Shown here piece after piece: positions 1-7,725 of a DNA stretch of 39,411 bases. The notes beneath the pieces were generated by a model. The model was not told where the DNA came from. It ran no database searches and was given only the letters and a program-made list of their open reading frames with translations. Both the position numbers and the translations under genes were made by a program. The DNA lies in NCBI GenBank assembly GCA_028688815.1, contig JAQTXJ010000018.1, forward strand, positions 1-39,411, read 5' to 3'. This stretch comes from a bacterium (lineage in GTDB: Bacteria > Hydrothermota > UBA3073 > JACQXS01 > JAQTXJ01). Numbering within the stretch: position 1 is the stretch's first letter; each line of letters starts with the position of its first letter.

Positions 1-20
1 ACACGACGCTCTTCCGATCT
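1..20 (+). other. Illumina adapter remnant
   Basis: The first 20 bases, acacgacgctcttccgatct, are exactly the 3' end of the Illumina TruSeq read-1 adapter/primer. This is library sequence left on the contig end, not genomic DNA. The next bases directly abut it and may also be poorly supported. Confidence 0.97.
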
Positions 21-300
21 ATACCAAGGGGGACCTACTCTATAGTGAATTCTTGCCGTTACTTTGCGGTCAATCCAGGAGACTATTAAAGATAATATAA
101 ATATGAATGCAAACCCCGGGAATATAAGCCACTCAAATAAAAGTCTCATTTATATAATTAACTAACTAAATATATTTGATAAAATATATAATATTGCTCT
201 ATTGTCAAGATTTTTTAATACTAACTTGCTTTAGCGCAAAGCCTCCTGCCTGCCTACCGCAAGTAAAAATCTTAAGAAACCCTACCCTGACCGAAAAGAC
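21..300. other. Non-coding left end
   Basis: No convincing gene is visible in this stretch. It is AT-rich around 140-200, and at 238-262 it has a GC-richer patch resembling the scattered repeats elsewhere in the window. The reading frame that crosses it on the minus strand is the antisense of the pseudouridine synthase gene. Confidence 0.6.
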
Positions 301-330
301 TTGACATAAAGATAATTTCCTGTGAAATAT
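301..330 (+). promoter_or_regulatory. Promoter of pseudouridine synthase gene
   Basis: A perfect -35 TTGACA lies at 301-306 and an A/T-rich -10-like AAATAT at 325-330 (18-bp spacer). Transcription would begin close to the ATG at 338, so the message would be leaderless or nearly so. No Shine-Dalgarno sequence precedes that ATG, which agrees. Confidence 0.45.
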
Positions 331-337
331 ATCTATT

Positions 338-1117
338 ATGAGATTGAACAAGTTTATAGCAAAAGCTGGGATTTCTTCCAGGAGAAAAGCCGATATACTT
401 ATAGAAAAAGGTAAAGTTAAAATAAATGGTAAATTAATAACGACATTAGGCATAGATGTTGATGTGGAAAAAGACATCGTAGAAATAGAAGGGAAAACTT
501 TAAAAATAGAATATCCTCTTTTGGTTGCGCTTAATAAACCGCCCGGATACGTTACTACGCTTGAGGATAGGCACGCCGACCTTATTATAACTGATTTGAT
601 ACAGGATATTAAGTTACGTCTTTTCCCTGTGGGTAGACTGGATAAAGATGCAGAGGGTTTGATTTTACTTACAAATAATGGTGACATTGCATACAGACTT
701 ACTCATCCGAAATTTGAAATGGAAAAAGAATATCTTGTATGGACGGATGGAAATCTTGACTGGACCGGGATAAAAACACTTGAAAAAGGAATAGAATGGG
801 AAGGTGAAATTCTGACAGCTAAAAAAGTAGAACTGCTTGAAAACAGGAAGATTAAAATCATTCTGACTGAAGGGAAGAAAAGGGAAATAAAAAATATGAT
901 AAGGGCTTTAGGTTGTACCGTAATAAGATTACAAAGAATAAGAATAGGAAAAATGGGTTTAGGTGATTTAGAAATGGGTAAATATAGAATCTATAAAATG
1001 AAGGATATGGATTTACAAAAACAATCACAGCCGGGGCAGGTCAACGTCGCAGCGGAATCCGCAGAAGGCGGAAACGTTTCAACTCCTTATGACTATTTTC
1101 TAAGCCTGATTATTTGA
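338..1117 (+). CDS. rRNA pseudouridine synthase, RsuA/RluB family
   Basis: Isomerises uridine to pseudouridine in ribosomal RNA in the cytoplasm. The protein has 259 residues. Residues 1-50 are an S4 RNA-binding domain (MRLNKFIAKAGISSRRKAD). The catalytic domain follows, with GRLDKDAEGL at 99-108 (catalytic Asp102) and HPKFEMEKEY near 123-132, both typical of RsuA/RluB/RluE/RluF. The family and fold are clear but the exact rRNA target is not. The last ~33 residues, after KMKDMD, do not look like the family. They are encoded by DNA carrying a small GC-rich palindrome (1058-1072) and are probably a repeat-derived tail. The ATG lacks a Shine-Dalgarno and lies just after a promoter. It stands alone, 133 bp before the peptidase gene. 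Confidence 0.93.
   Translation: MRLNKFIAKAGISSRRKADILIEKGKVKINGKLITTLGIDVDVEKDIVEIEGKTLKIEYPLLVALNKPPGYVTTLEDRHADLIITDLIQDIKLRLFPVGRLDKDAEGLILLTNNGDIAYRLTHPKFEMEKEYLVWTDGNLDWTGIKTLEKGIEWEGEILTAKKVELLENRKIKIILTEGKKREIKNMIRALGCTVIRLQRIRIGKMGLGDLEMGKYRIYKMKDMDLQKQSQPGQVNVAAESAEGGNVSTPYDYFLSLII
1058..1072 (+). repeat. Palindrome in gene 3' end
   Basis: TCCGC (1058-1062) pairs with GCGGA (1068-1072). It is the same style of short hairpin (TCCGCC-N3-GGCGGA) seen at 7164-7178 and 23961-23975. Here it lies in frame and encodes part of the odd C-terminal tail of the pseudouridine synthase. Confidence 0.55.
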
Positions 1118-1250
1118 TTCTCAAAGCCTCGTAGACGTTACTTAGAGAAAATAGAACGAATCTCAAGAAATATCTTGCAGAATTAAAATTTTTGCAGTAT
1201 CTATAGTATTGAGTATGTAGATAGATTAAAATCTTAATTTAGGGGGGACT

Positions 1251-2786
1251 ATGAGAAAATTTATTATGATTGGTATTTTTGCAATTACTTCTTTGTTGTC
1301 GGGGGCACAGCAGGATGAAGTTAAACTTCTTCGGTGGGAAGGGCCACCGGGATCGAAACCGGGAACATTTAAAGAATGGAATGTTTCCCATCCGTATAAA
1401 ACATTTTCTACGGAATTAACAAAAAAACTTTCCGCACAACATAAAGCGGGCAAAGTAGTAATATTAGTTGATTCCACGATTGCATCTTCAATTACAAACG
1501 AGGTAAATCAATTAATGAGTAACTTACAACAGGAAGGGTATACAGTAAGCAGCTACAATATAGCAGGCGGAACTCCGGAAAACTTGCGTTCATTTTTAAA
1601 GGGTCTTTATGATAATGACAACATTGAAGGGGCTTTATTTATCGGAGATTTACCCGTGGCATGGTTTCAAATAGAAAATGATTATGGAACGTATGGTTAC
1701 GCGGAATGGCCGATGGACCTTTTTTATATGGATTTAAATGGGGATTGGATTGATACTATGAAATATTATGCTGTCGGCGATAGTTTAGCGCCGGGGAAAG
1801 ATAGCATTTATGATGCCCATTCGGGAGATGTAAACCCTGAAATATATGTTGGCAGGCTTACTCCAACGGGAATTGGAAACGATACGCTTCTGATAAAAAA
1901 TTATTTTGCCAAAGATAATGCTTACCGTCATCATTCTATTGAATTACAGCACAGGGCATTGGTTTATGTGGAAGATGATTGGCATTATTGGGCGCCGGAG
2001 TGGGCAGGAGACGTGTCATTGCTTTATGACGACACCCTTGTAGTGGCTGATTCTAATATAACTGCAGTAACCGATTATAGGGTAAGGTTGGATACCGTCA
2101 GGGCATGGGTTTCTGTTTTTGCACATTCCTGGCCCGGAGGGCACGTATTTTATTATAACAATCATGCTTCGTATGATTATTATTATGCTTCGGAATACAC
2201 AAGTCAAAACCCGCCTGCGAACTTTTATAATCTCTTTGCCTGTTCATTTGCCAGATATACGGAAAGCGGTTATGGCGGGGGTAGAACTATTTTTAATCAG
2301 AGTTATGGAGTCGGCGCAATCGGTTCAACAAAAACAGGCAGTATGCTTGATTTTTACTATTTCTATTTGCCTCTTTCGCAGGGAAAAACTATGGGTGAAG
2401 CATTTAAAGATTGGTTCTATTATATAACGTCAGGAGGAGTTAGTTTTGATGACATTTGCTGGCATTATGGGATGACGCTTCTTGGCGACCCGTTTCTTAA
2501 ACCGAAAGGACATATTATTGCTATAGAAGAGAAAAGTCAGTTACCAGTGGTCAGTGGCCAGTGGTCAGCGAATGCAAGCCCAAATCCGTTTGTTAGTAAG
2601 ACAGTGGTCAGTGGTGAGTGGTCAGTGGACAGTAAAACAAAAATACAGATTTATGACATAAGCGGGAAATTGGTAGAAGAAACAAAAAATACCACTATAG
2701 GGAAAAACTTAAAGAGTGGGATTTATTTTGTGAAAATAAATGATTATAAACCAGTAAAAATAGTAAAGATGAATTGTTTTAAGTAG
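1251..2786 (+). CDS. Exported C25-family (gingipain-like) peptidase with sorting domain
   Basis: Probable secreted or surface cysteine peptidase of 511 residues. Residues 1-19 form a signal peptide. Residues ~125-165 contain the ALFIGDLP and MDLFYMDLNGD motifs typical of C25-like domains. The probable catalytic pair is His292 or His298 in AHSWPGGH and Cys331 in LFACSF, followed by GAIGSTKTG and MTLLGDPFL, also family-like. From about residue 440 comes the ASPNPF...IYDISGK...GIYF C-terminal domain used for type IX-like sorting or anchoring. Two blocks of heptanucleotide repeats (2544-2633) flank the start of this domain. The ATG follows a strong GGGGGG Shine-Dalgarno. It is convergent with gcvPA, 19 bp away. 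The peptidase call rests on motifs; whether it is active is unknown. Confidence 0.8.
   Translation: MRKFIMIGIFAITSLLSGAQQDEVKLLRWEGPPGSKPGTFKEWNVSHPYKTFSTELTKKLSAQHKAGKVVILVDSTIASSITNEVNQLMSNLQQEGYTVSSYNIAGGTPENLRSFLKGLYDNDNIEGALFIGDLPVAWFQIENDYGTYGYAEWPMDLFYMDLNGDWIDTMKYYAVGDSLAPGKDSIYDAHSGDVNPEIYVGRLTPTGIGNDTLLIKNYFAKDNAYRHHSIELQHRALVYVEDDWHYWAPEWAGDVSLLYDDTLVVADSNITAVTDYRVRLDTVRAWVSVFAHSWPGGHVFYYNNHASYDYYYASEYTSQNPPANFYNLFACSFARYTESGYGGGRTIFNQSYGVGAIGSTKTGSMLDFYYFYLPLSQGKTMGEAFKDWFYYITSGGVSFDDICWHYGMTLLGDPFLKPKGHIIAIEEKSQLPVVSGQWSANASPNPFVSKTVVSGEWSVDSKTKIQIYDISGKLVEETKNTTIGKNLKSGIYFVKINDYKPVKIVKMNCFK
2544..2633 (+). repeat. Heptanucleotide repeat blocks inside peptidase gene
   Basis: Degenerate tandem copies of the 7-mer CAGTGGT occupy 2544-2570 and 2601-2633. 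They flank ~30 bases that encode ASPNPFVSK, the start of the sorting domain. A 7-base period shifts frame at each copy, giving the similar peptides PVVSGQWSA and TVVSGEWSV. Such heptamer repeats resemble in style the STRR repeats of cyanobacteria. Confidence 0.75.
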
Positions 2787-2805
2787 GAAGGTCGAAAAAA
2801 TATAA

Positions 2806-4137
2806 CTATTTGATGTTTTTGAGGGAGTCAACGAAATAATCTATTTCTTCTTTTGTTCTTTTTTCCGTTACTGCGATGAGGAGTTCATTCTTATGCCCGG
2901 AATAGAACTTTGAAACAGGCACACCTGCAAATATTTTCTTTTTGGCAAGTTTATTTACTATTTTTTCTGCAGAAACCGGAGTGCTGACTACAAATTCATT
3001 AAAAAACGGCTTCTCGTAAACCAATTTAAATCCGTTTATTTCACATATTCTTTTTGCAAGATAATGAGCTTTGTTATAACATAATTCACCAACTTCTTTT
3101 AATCCCTGCGGTCCCATTACGGTAAGATATACACACGCAGCAATAGCGCATAAACCTTCGTTTGTACATATATTGGATGTTGCCCGTTCACGTTTTATAT
3201 GCTGTTCTCTTGTTTGCAAGGTCATAACAAAACCTCTTCTTCCTTGACTATCCTGTGTTTTTCCGATTATTCTACCGGGCATACTTCTTACGAAATCCTT
3301 TTTGCAGGACAAAATACCGAGTCCCGGTCCACCAAAAGCTTGGGAAATCCCAAACGCCTGTCCTTCGGCGACGGCAATATCCGCTCCCCATTCTCCGGGA
3401 GGTGTTAACATGCCCAAAGAAATAGGTAAAGGTACACCTATAAATAATGAATTAACAGAATGGACTACGGAAGATATTTCTTTAACAGGTTCAAGTATGC
3501 CTAAGAAATTCGGGCTTTGTATTACCGTGCAGGCTATATCTTTATTTTTTGCATATATATCTTTAATTGCTTCTATGTCTGTTTGACCGTTTTTAAGAGG
3601 AATGATTTTTACTTTTTTCTTTCCAAAATAGGTTTCAACGCATTTTCTGTAATTTGGGTTGACGCCTTCGGATATTAAAAATGTAGTCTTGGAATTTGCA
3701 TTGGATGCAACTTTGCAGGCTTCTGCAATTGCCGAACCGCCGTCATACATAGAAGCGTTTGCAATATCCATATTGAATAATTCGCATATCATTGACTGGT
3801 ATTCGTAAATAGTTTGTAATGTGCCTTGTGAAGCTTCCGGCTGGTAAGGTGTATAAGCGGTATAAAATTCGGGTCTTGAAATTACATAATCTACTAAAGA
3901 AGGTATATAATGGTCATAACTTCCTGCGCCTATGAATGAAATTCCCGTTACATTGTTGCTGGCGAGTTGGTGTAATAACTTTTTTACTTCCATTTCGGAT
4001 AGAGGCTGTGGAATATTAAGAGGTTCTTTTAATCTAAGGTGTTCAGGAATAGGAGCAAGCAAAGCTTCAAAATTCTTAACGCCGATCTTTGCGAACATTT
4101 CGGCTCTATCTTTATCTGTATTAGGAATAAATGGCAT
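2806..4137 (-). CDS. gcvPA: Glycine dehydrogenase (decarboxylating) subunit 1
   Basis: Subunit 1 of the split P-protein of the glycine cleavage system, which with GcvPB decarboxylates glycine and passes the aminomethyl group to the lipoyl H-protein. The 443-residue length and the start (MPFIPNTDKDRAEMFAKIGV) are typical of the two-subunit type. Conserved stretches such as FIGAGSYDHYIPSLVD, YTPYQPEASQGTLQTIYEYQ, NASMYDGGSAIAEA and FGGPGLGI are present. The PLP lysine resides in subunit 2, which is absent here, as are gcvT and gcvH, so they must be elsewhere. It appears to be a single-gene unit. glyA, which also handles glycine and one-carbon units, is 13 kb away. The ATG has no clear Shine-Dalgarno. 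Confidence 0.95.
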   Translation of the reverse strand: MPFIPNTDKDRAEMFAKIGVKNFEALLAPIPEHLRLKEPLNIPQPLSEMEVKKLLHQLASNNVTGISFIGAGSYDHYIPSLVDYVISRPEFYTAYTPYQPEASQGTLQTIYEYQSMICELFNMDIANASMYDGGSAIAEACKVASNANSKTTFLISEGVNPNYRKCVETYFGKKKVKIIPLKNGQTDIEAIKDIYAKNKDIACTVIQSPNFLGILEPVKEISSVVHSVNSLFIGVPLPISLGMLTPPGEWGADIAVAEGQAFGISQAFGGPGLGILSCKKDFVRSMPGRIIGKTQDSQGRRGFVMTLQTREQHIKRERATSNICTNEGLCAIAACVYLTVMGPQGLKEVGELCYNKAHYLAKRICEINGFKLVYEKPFFNEFVVSTPVSAEKIVNKLAKKKIFAGVPVSKFYSGHKNELLIAVTEKRTKEEIDYFVDSLKNIK

Positions 4138-4159
4138 AATTTTTAATTTATTATAATGG

Positions 4160-4187
4160 AATTTATTTAATTCTTTTAATTTGTCAA
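4160..4187 (-). promoter_or_regulatory. Candidate gcvPA promoter
   Basis: Read on the minus strand, TTGACA (4187-4182) is followed after 16 bp by TAAATT (4165-4160). It lies back to back with the ribosomal-gene promoter at 4221, so this 139-bp gap appears to be a divergent promoter region. Confidence 0.4.
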
Positions 4188-4220
4188 TAACAAAAATAAT
4201 AAATCATTATAAAAAACTTA

Positions 4221-4249
4221 TTGACAAGGAAGAAAATATGATATAGGAA
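4221..4249 (+). promoter_or_regulatory. Candidate promoter of rplW-rplB-rpsS-rplV
   Basis: TTGACA at 4221-4226 with TAGGAA at 4244-4249 (17 bp) or TATAGG at 4242-4247 (15 bp). A GGAGG Shine-Dalgarno precedes the rplW ATG. A promoter placed immediately before rplW supports a real break of the S10 operon here rather than a chance assembly join. Confidence 0.45.
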
Positions 4250-4276
4250 ATAACTCTTTGATAATTTTGGAGGAAA

Positions 4277-4570
4277 ATGAGAGATCCGAGAAAAGTAGTT
4301 ATTCTGCCGTTAGTTACGGAAAAAGCGTTAAAACTTAAAGAGAAATCTAACGTATATACGTTTCAAGTTGATAAGTCTGCTAACAAAATAGAAATAAAGC
4401 ATGCCGTTGAAACATTGTTTAAAGTAAAAGTCCTTGACGTAAATACCCAGTGTTGCAAGGGGAAAGAAAAAAGAGTCGGCAGATATGTCGGGTATAAACC
4501 GGCCTGGAAAAAAGCAATTTGTAAACTAAAAGAAGGCGATAAAATAGAAATATTTGAAGGTGTAGGATAA
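4277..4570 (+). CDS. rplW: Ribosomal protein L23
   Basis: Large-subunit protein at the peptide exit tunnel that docks trigger factor and SRP. The 97 residues match normal bacterial length. The N-terminal [21 protein letters not shown] is the L23 signature, and [20 protein letters not shown] is the conserved loop and C-terminal region. The start is supported by a GGAGG Shine-Dalgarno. It is the first gene of this block, 4 bp before rplB. The genes that normally precede it (rpsJ, rplC, rplD) are absent: the gene upstream is gcvPA on the other strand. Confidence 0.96.
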   Translation: MRDPRKVVILPLVTEKALKLKEKSNVYTFQVDKSANKIEIKHAVETLFKVKVLDVNTQCCKGKEKRVGRYVGYKPAWKKAICKLKEGDKIEIFEGVG

Positions 4571-4574
4571 AAAA

Positions 4575-5402
4575 ATGGGTATAAATAAAAGAAGACCGCT
4601 AACACCAACTCAGAGGTATCAAGAGTATGATGATTATGCGGATGTCACCAGAACCAAGCCTACCAAGTCTTTAATGGTAGCAATCAGGAAAAAAGGTGGT
4701 CGTAATTCGAATGGTAGGATTACTTGTAGGCATAGGGGTGGTGGACATCCGGATTTATATCGTATTATTGATTTCAAAAGAGATAAGTTTGGTATTCCTG
4801 CCCATGTTGAAAGTATAGAATATGACCCCAACAGGTCAACCAGAATAGCTCTGCTTCGCTATAAAGACGGCGAAAAAAGATATATTCTTGCTCCATTAGG
4901 TTTAACCGTAGGAATGCAGGTAATTTCAGGGCCCGGTTCTCCGCTTCGTGTCGGGAATGCGCTTCCTTTATCTGAAATTCCCGAAGGTATGGAGCTTCAT
5001 AATCTTGAACTTAGACCCGGATGTGGCGGGCAGCTTATTCGCAGTGCGGGAATGACAGGGCAGATTTTAACTAAAGAAGGAGTTTATGCTCATATAAGAA
5101 TGCCATCAACCGAAGTAAGACTTGTTTCATTAAAATGTTTTGCTACAATAGGACAATTATCTAACGTAGAACATAGTTCAATTTCCATAGGTAAAGCCGG
5201 ACGAACTCGTTGGCTTGGAATACGGCCACGTGTAAGAGCCGTTCATATGAATCCTGTAGACCATCCAATGGGTGGCGGAGAAGCTAAATCTAAAGGACAT
5301 ATTCCACAATCTCCTACAGGTGTCCCGGCAAAAGGTTATAAAACAAGAAAGAGAAAACTTTCAGACAAATATATTGTGAAGGGTAGAAAGAGGGGGAAAT
5401 AA
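4575..5402 (+). CDS. rplB: Ribosomal protein L2
   Basis: Large-subunit protein needed for subunit joining and the peptidyl-transferase centre. The 275 residues equal the family length. Hallmarks visible are [37 protein letters not shown] and [13 protein letters not shown], with the conserved His in the last motif. The C-terminal [19 protein letters not shown] is typical. It begins 4 bp after rplW and ends 1 bp before rpsS, so the genes are clearly co-transcribed. Confidence 0.98.
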   Translation: MGINKRRPLTPTQRYQEYDDYADVTRTKPTKSLMVAIRKKGGRNSNGRITCRHRGGGHPDLYRIIDFKRDKFGIPAHVESIEYDPNRSTRIALLRYKDGEKRYILAPLGLTVGMQVISGPGSPLRVGNALPLSEIPEGMELHNLELRPGCGGQLIRSAGMTGQILTKEGVYAHIRMPSTEVRLVSLKCFATIGQLSNVEHSSISIGKAGRTRWLGIRPRVRAVHMNPVDHPMGGGEAKSKGHIPQSPTGVPAKGYKTRKRKLSDKYIVKGRKRGK

Positions 5403-5403
5403 A

Positions 5404-5721
5404 ATGGGACGGTCCCTAAAAAAAGGATACTGGGTAGATGCGAAACTAGTAGAGAAATTAAAAAAACTTGATAAATTGGCAGATAAAAAAATAATAAAAA
5501 CATGGTCTCGTGATTCTACGGTTACTCCGGACTTTGTAGGACATACAATAGCCGTGCACGATGGACATAAACATATACCTGTATATGTAAGCGAAAGTAT
5601 GGTCGGGCACGTTCTTGGTGAATTTGCGCCTACCCGTATTTTCAGGGGACATAGCGGTAAAAAAGCGCGTGCGGAAGAGTCCGGTGCTCCGGCATCTGCA
5701 CCACAACCAAAGAAATCTTAA
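5404..5721 (+). CDS. rpsS: Ribosomal protein S19
   Basis: Small-subunit head protein that contacts S13 and the A-site tRNA region. Family motifs are [39 protein letters not shown] and [15 protein letters not shown]. At 105 residues it is slightly long: the normal core ends near GKKAR and is followed by a short Ala/Pro/Lys tail ([15 protein letters not shown]). It lies between rplB and rplV, the canonical order. Confidence 0.97.
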   Translation: MGRSLKKGYWVDAKLVEKLKKLDKLADKKIIKTWSRDSTVTPDFVGHTIAVHDGHKHIPVYVSESMVGHVLGEFAPTRIFRGHSGKKARAEESGAPASAPQPKKS

Positions 5722-5731
5722 AAAATAAATT

Positions 5732-6298
5732 ATGGAAGGTACAGCACATCAGAAATATGTAAGAGCTTCTCCTAAGAAATTAAGGAGATTTGTCTCCGAG
5801 ATAAGAGGGAAAAATGTTCTTATGGCAGAAAGTATTTTAAAACTTTCTTCTTCCCCGACGGTTGACCATGTTGCCAAGGCAATCCATTCGGCTGCTTCCA
5901 ATTTAAGAAATAAAATGGGTGTAGATGCACCTGAATTTGAAAACATCATAATATCCGAAATTAGAATTGATAGCGCTCCTATGTGGAAGAGACTTAAATT
6001 CCGCGCAAGAGGCAAAGCAGATTTAATGATGAAAAGAAATGCGCATATTACCATAAAAGTTGTAGAAAGTCCTTATTCCATAAAGATGAGAGAAAAACAA
6101 ACCGGAGTTAAGGATAAAGTAGCGCCGGTAGTCGCGAAACCTAAAAAAGCATTGCCGGGAAAAGAAAAGGCTGTACCTAAAACTGCTAAATCGGAAGTGA
6201 TTGTCCCGAAAAAAGAACATACAGTCAAAAAAACTGATGCTCCTTCTGCTGCTGCTCCTCAGAAAAGAAAAGTTTTCCGTACCCCAAAAGGAAAATAA
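5732..6298 (+). CDS. rplV: Ribosomal protein L22 with long basic tail
   Basis: Large-subunit protein lining the exit tunnel. Residues 1-~115 are a normal L22 core (RASPKKLRRFVSEIRGKNV, AIHSAASNLRN, RARGKADLMMKRNAHITIKV). The remaining ~70 residues are a Lys/Pro/Ala-rich, probably disordered extension, making 188 residues against the usual ~110-120. Extended L22 tails occur in several phyla, so this is not unique. No Shine-Dalgarno is seen; it starts 10 bp after rpsS and is probably translated by coupling. It is the last gene of the block: rpsC, rplP and rpmC do not follow. Confidence 0.95.
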   Translation: MEGTAHQKYVRASPKKLRRFVSEIRGKNVLMAESILKLSSSPTVDHVAKAIHSAASNLRNKMGVDAPEFENIIISEIRIDSAPMWKRLKFRARGKADLMMKRNAHITIKVVESPYSIKMREKQTGVKDKVAPVVAKPKKALPGKEKAVPKTAKSEVIVPKKEHTVKKTDAPSAAAPQKRKVFRTPKGK

Positions 6299-6372
6299 GT
6301 AGGTAGTACTCTCTAAAAACATCTCAAAAAATAAAAAGCGAATATTCTTATTATTTGAATTCGTAAAATAAT

Positions 6373-6930
6373 ATGCAAGAAAACACAAAACCTTTGGTTT
6401 TCGGATATCTGTTGTGGAATAAAATTGTGTTTATTGTTTTTGCAGTATTAAGCGGTTGGTTTCTTTACATATTTTTGACAAAAGGTGCTTTAGAAAAATG
6501 CTTTATTAATGGAAATGTAATTTTGGGACTTTTTGTAAATGTAATAGCAACTTGTATTATGTTTATTTTAATTTTGGATTTTTCTATTTCCAGAGTATTT
6601 TCTAAAGTAATTATTAGTAAAAATGAATTTGTTTATAAACCTGGTGGTTTTATATGGAAATGGTTTTTCAAAAGAAAATTTTCATCTCAGAGTTATAAAA
6701 TTTATATTCATTATTGGGTTGATTATTTTTCAAAGCCAGATGCTCATTTATATACTTATTTACGGCTTTATATTGTTGATAAAAAATATAACAGGACTCG
6801 CTTTATATTATTTAAAACATATCCTCAATTTAGAAAAATAATCGAGACAGTGGAAGACTTTTATTCTGATTATGAAAGAGTGAGAGATTATACATTCTTG
6901 GATTGGTTAGATGATAAGTTTGATAGATAG
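6373..6930 (+). CDS. Small membrane protein, unknown function
   Basis: 185 residues with two hydrophobic segments (~16-36 and ~46-68) followed by a soluble, aromatic- and basic-rich C-terminal part that would face the cytoplasm if both helices cross the membrane. The shape (two helices, then a beta-rich YxxxxR-type domain) recalls membrane-anchored PH-like proteins, but no family is recognised. It begins 75 bp after rplV with no Shine-Dalgarno. It is markedly more AT-rich than its neighbours, which may reflect weak selection or foreign origin. It occupies the place where rpsC would be expected. Confidence 0.65.
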   Translation: MQENTKPLVFGYLLWNKIVFIVFAVLSGWFLYIFLTKGALEKCFINGNVILGLFVNVIATCIMFILILDFSISRVFSKVIISKNEFVYKPGGFIWKWFFKRKFSSQSYKIYIHYWVDYFSKPDAHLYTYLRLYIVDKKYNRTRFILFKTYPQFRKIIETVEDFYSDYERVRDYTFLDWLDDKFDR

Positions 6931-7255
6931 AAAAAAAATGGATTCCCGCTATAAGCAAATAAATTAAAAAGGAAGATAGATTCTGTCTTTCGCTTCGCTC
7001 CAGATATCCAACGCTTTGCTACGGGATAAGAATCTCTAATGGCTAACGCCAAAGAGTTTCTAAGACATCTCTTCGGTAAAAGATTCCGGACAATCCAGCC
7101 GAGGCGGGATTTCGCTATCGCTCAACACTCTGTTCCCTAATTGACATAAGGGAGTGTAAGTAATCCGCCAGAGGCGGAAAAAGCTGTCTACCTTTCGCTT
7201 CGCTCCAGATAGACATCTCTAATCCAGCATAGCTGGAAAGAGCTGTCTAAAAAAT
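6931..7255. repeat. Gene-free mosaic of short palindromic repeats
   Basis: No gene is seen. The region is a patchwork of repeat pieces: a half-copy of the GATTCCCGC element near 6942, two versions of CTTTCGCTTCGCTCCAGATA (near 6990 and 7193), a hairpin TCCGCC-AGA-GGCGGA at 7164-7178, and a hairpin TCCAGC-ATA-GCTGGA at 7223-7237. A very similar TCCAGC...GCTGGAAAGAGCTG block recurs at 38179-38201, so these are genome-wide repeats. Confidence 0.7.
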
Positions 7256-7285
7256 AAGCCTGTAAGCAAAAAAACTTACAGGCTT
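7256..7285 (-). terminator. Intrinsic terminator of the cold-shock gene
   Basis: A perfect 11-bp stem (7256-7266 with 7275-7285) and an 8-nt A/T-rich loop lie 24 bp past the csp stop codon. In the direction of csp transcription it is followed by a T-rich run (TATTTTTTAG). Confidence 0.85.
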
Positions 7286-7309
7286 AATTGTTTTCTATGG
7301 AAATGAACG

Positions 7310-7510
7310 CTACTTAATTTTTATGTTGACTGCCTTTGGGCCCTTATCAGTTTCAACAACTTCAAATTCTACTTCCTGTCCTTCTTCAAGTGCGCGAAAT
7401 CCTTTTCCATCTATATCCGAGTAGTGAACAAATACGTCTCCACCACTTGCGCGCTCGATAAAACCGAAGCCTTTACGCTCATTAAACCACTTAACTTTTC
7501 CTGACTCCAT
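7310..7510 (-). CDS. Cold-shock domain protein
   Basis: Small nucleic-acid chaperone of the CspA family that binds single-stranded RNA/DNA and melts RNA structure. The 66 residues form a complete single OB fold. RNP1 (KGFGFI, 13-18) and RNP2 (VFVHY, 26-30) are intact, and the start [10 protein letters not shown] is typical. The ATG follows a strong GGAGG Shine-Dalgarno. It has its own promoter and terminator, so it is monocistronic. Unlike the E. coli cspA leader, the 5' leader is short (about 20-30 nt), so the long-leader cold switch is not evident. Confidence 0.96.
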   Translation of the reverse strand: MESGKVKWFNERKGFGFIERASGGDVFVHYSDIDGKGFRALEEGQEVEFEVVETDKGPKAVNIKIK

Positions 7511-7535
7511 ATTACTGTACCTCCTATTATCACTG

Positions 7536-7564
7536 TTAATAACCTTAATTTGTTATGATGTCAA
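7536..7564 (-). promoter_or_regulatory. Cold-shock gene promoter
   Basis: On the minus strand TTGACA (7564-7559) is followed after 17 bp by TATTAA (7541-7536). A GGAGG ribosome-binding site follows before the ATG. Confidence 0.6.
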
Positions 7565-7660
7565 GTATTTTTTAAGATTATCTCGGATTATAATCAAATT
7601 TAATAAAGATTTTTTATATGAAAAGAAAAACATCTTCAGGCGGTGTTTCATAAATATTGA

Positions 7661-7689
7661 TTGACATCACAAGCCGTAACATATAAGAT
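7661..7689 (+). promoter_or_regulatory. Promoter of the glycosyltransferase genes
   Basis: TTGACA at 7661-7666 with TAAGAT at 7684-7689 (17-bp spacing) lies 37 bp before the ATG of the first glycosyltransferase. It is divergent from the cold-shock gene. Confidence 0.5.
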
Positions 7690-7725
7690 TTGTATCTGTT
7701 TTTAGAGTTATAAAAGATTATAAGA

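Noticed and set aside
205-687. 160-codon minus-strand frame
   Set aside because: It is antisense to the well-supported pseudouridine synthase and has no family features.
6931-7309. tRNA or small RNA gene in the repeat-rich gap
   Set aside because: No cloverleaf or TTCGAATCC-type arm is seen; the hairpins are explained by short palindromic repeats and the csp terminator.
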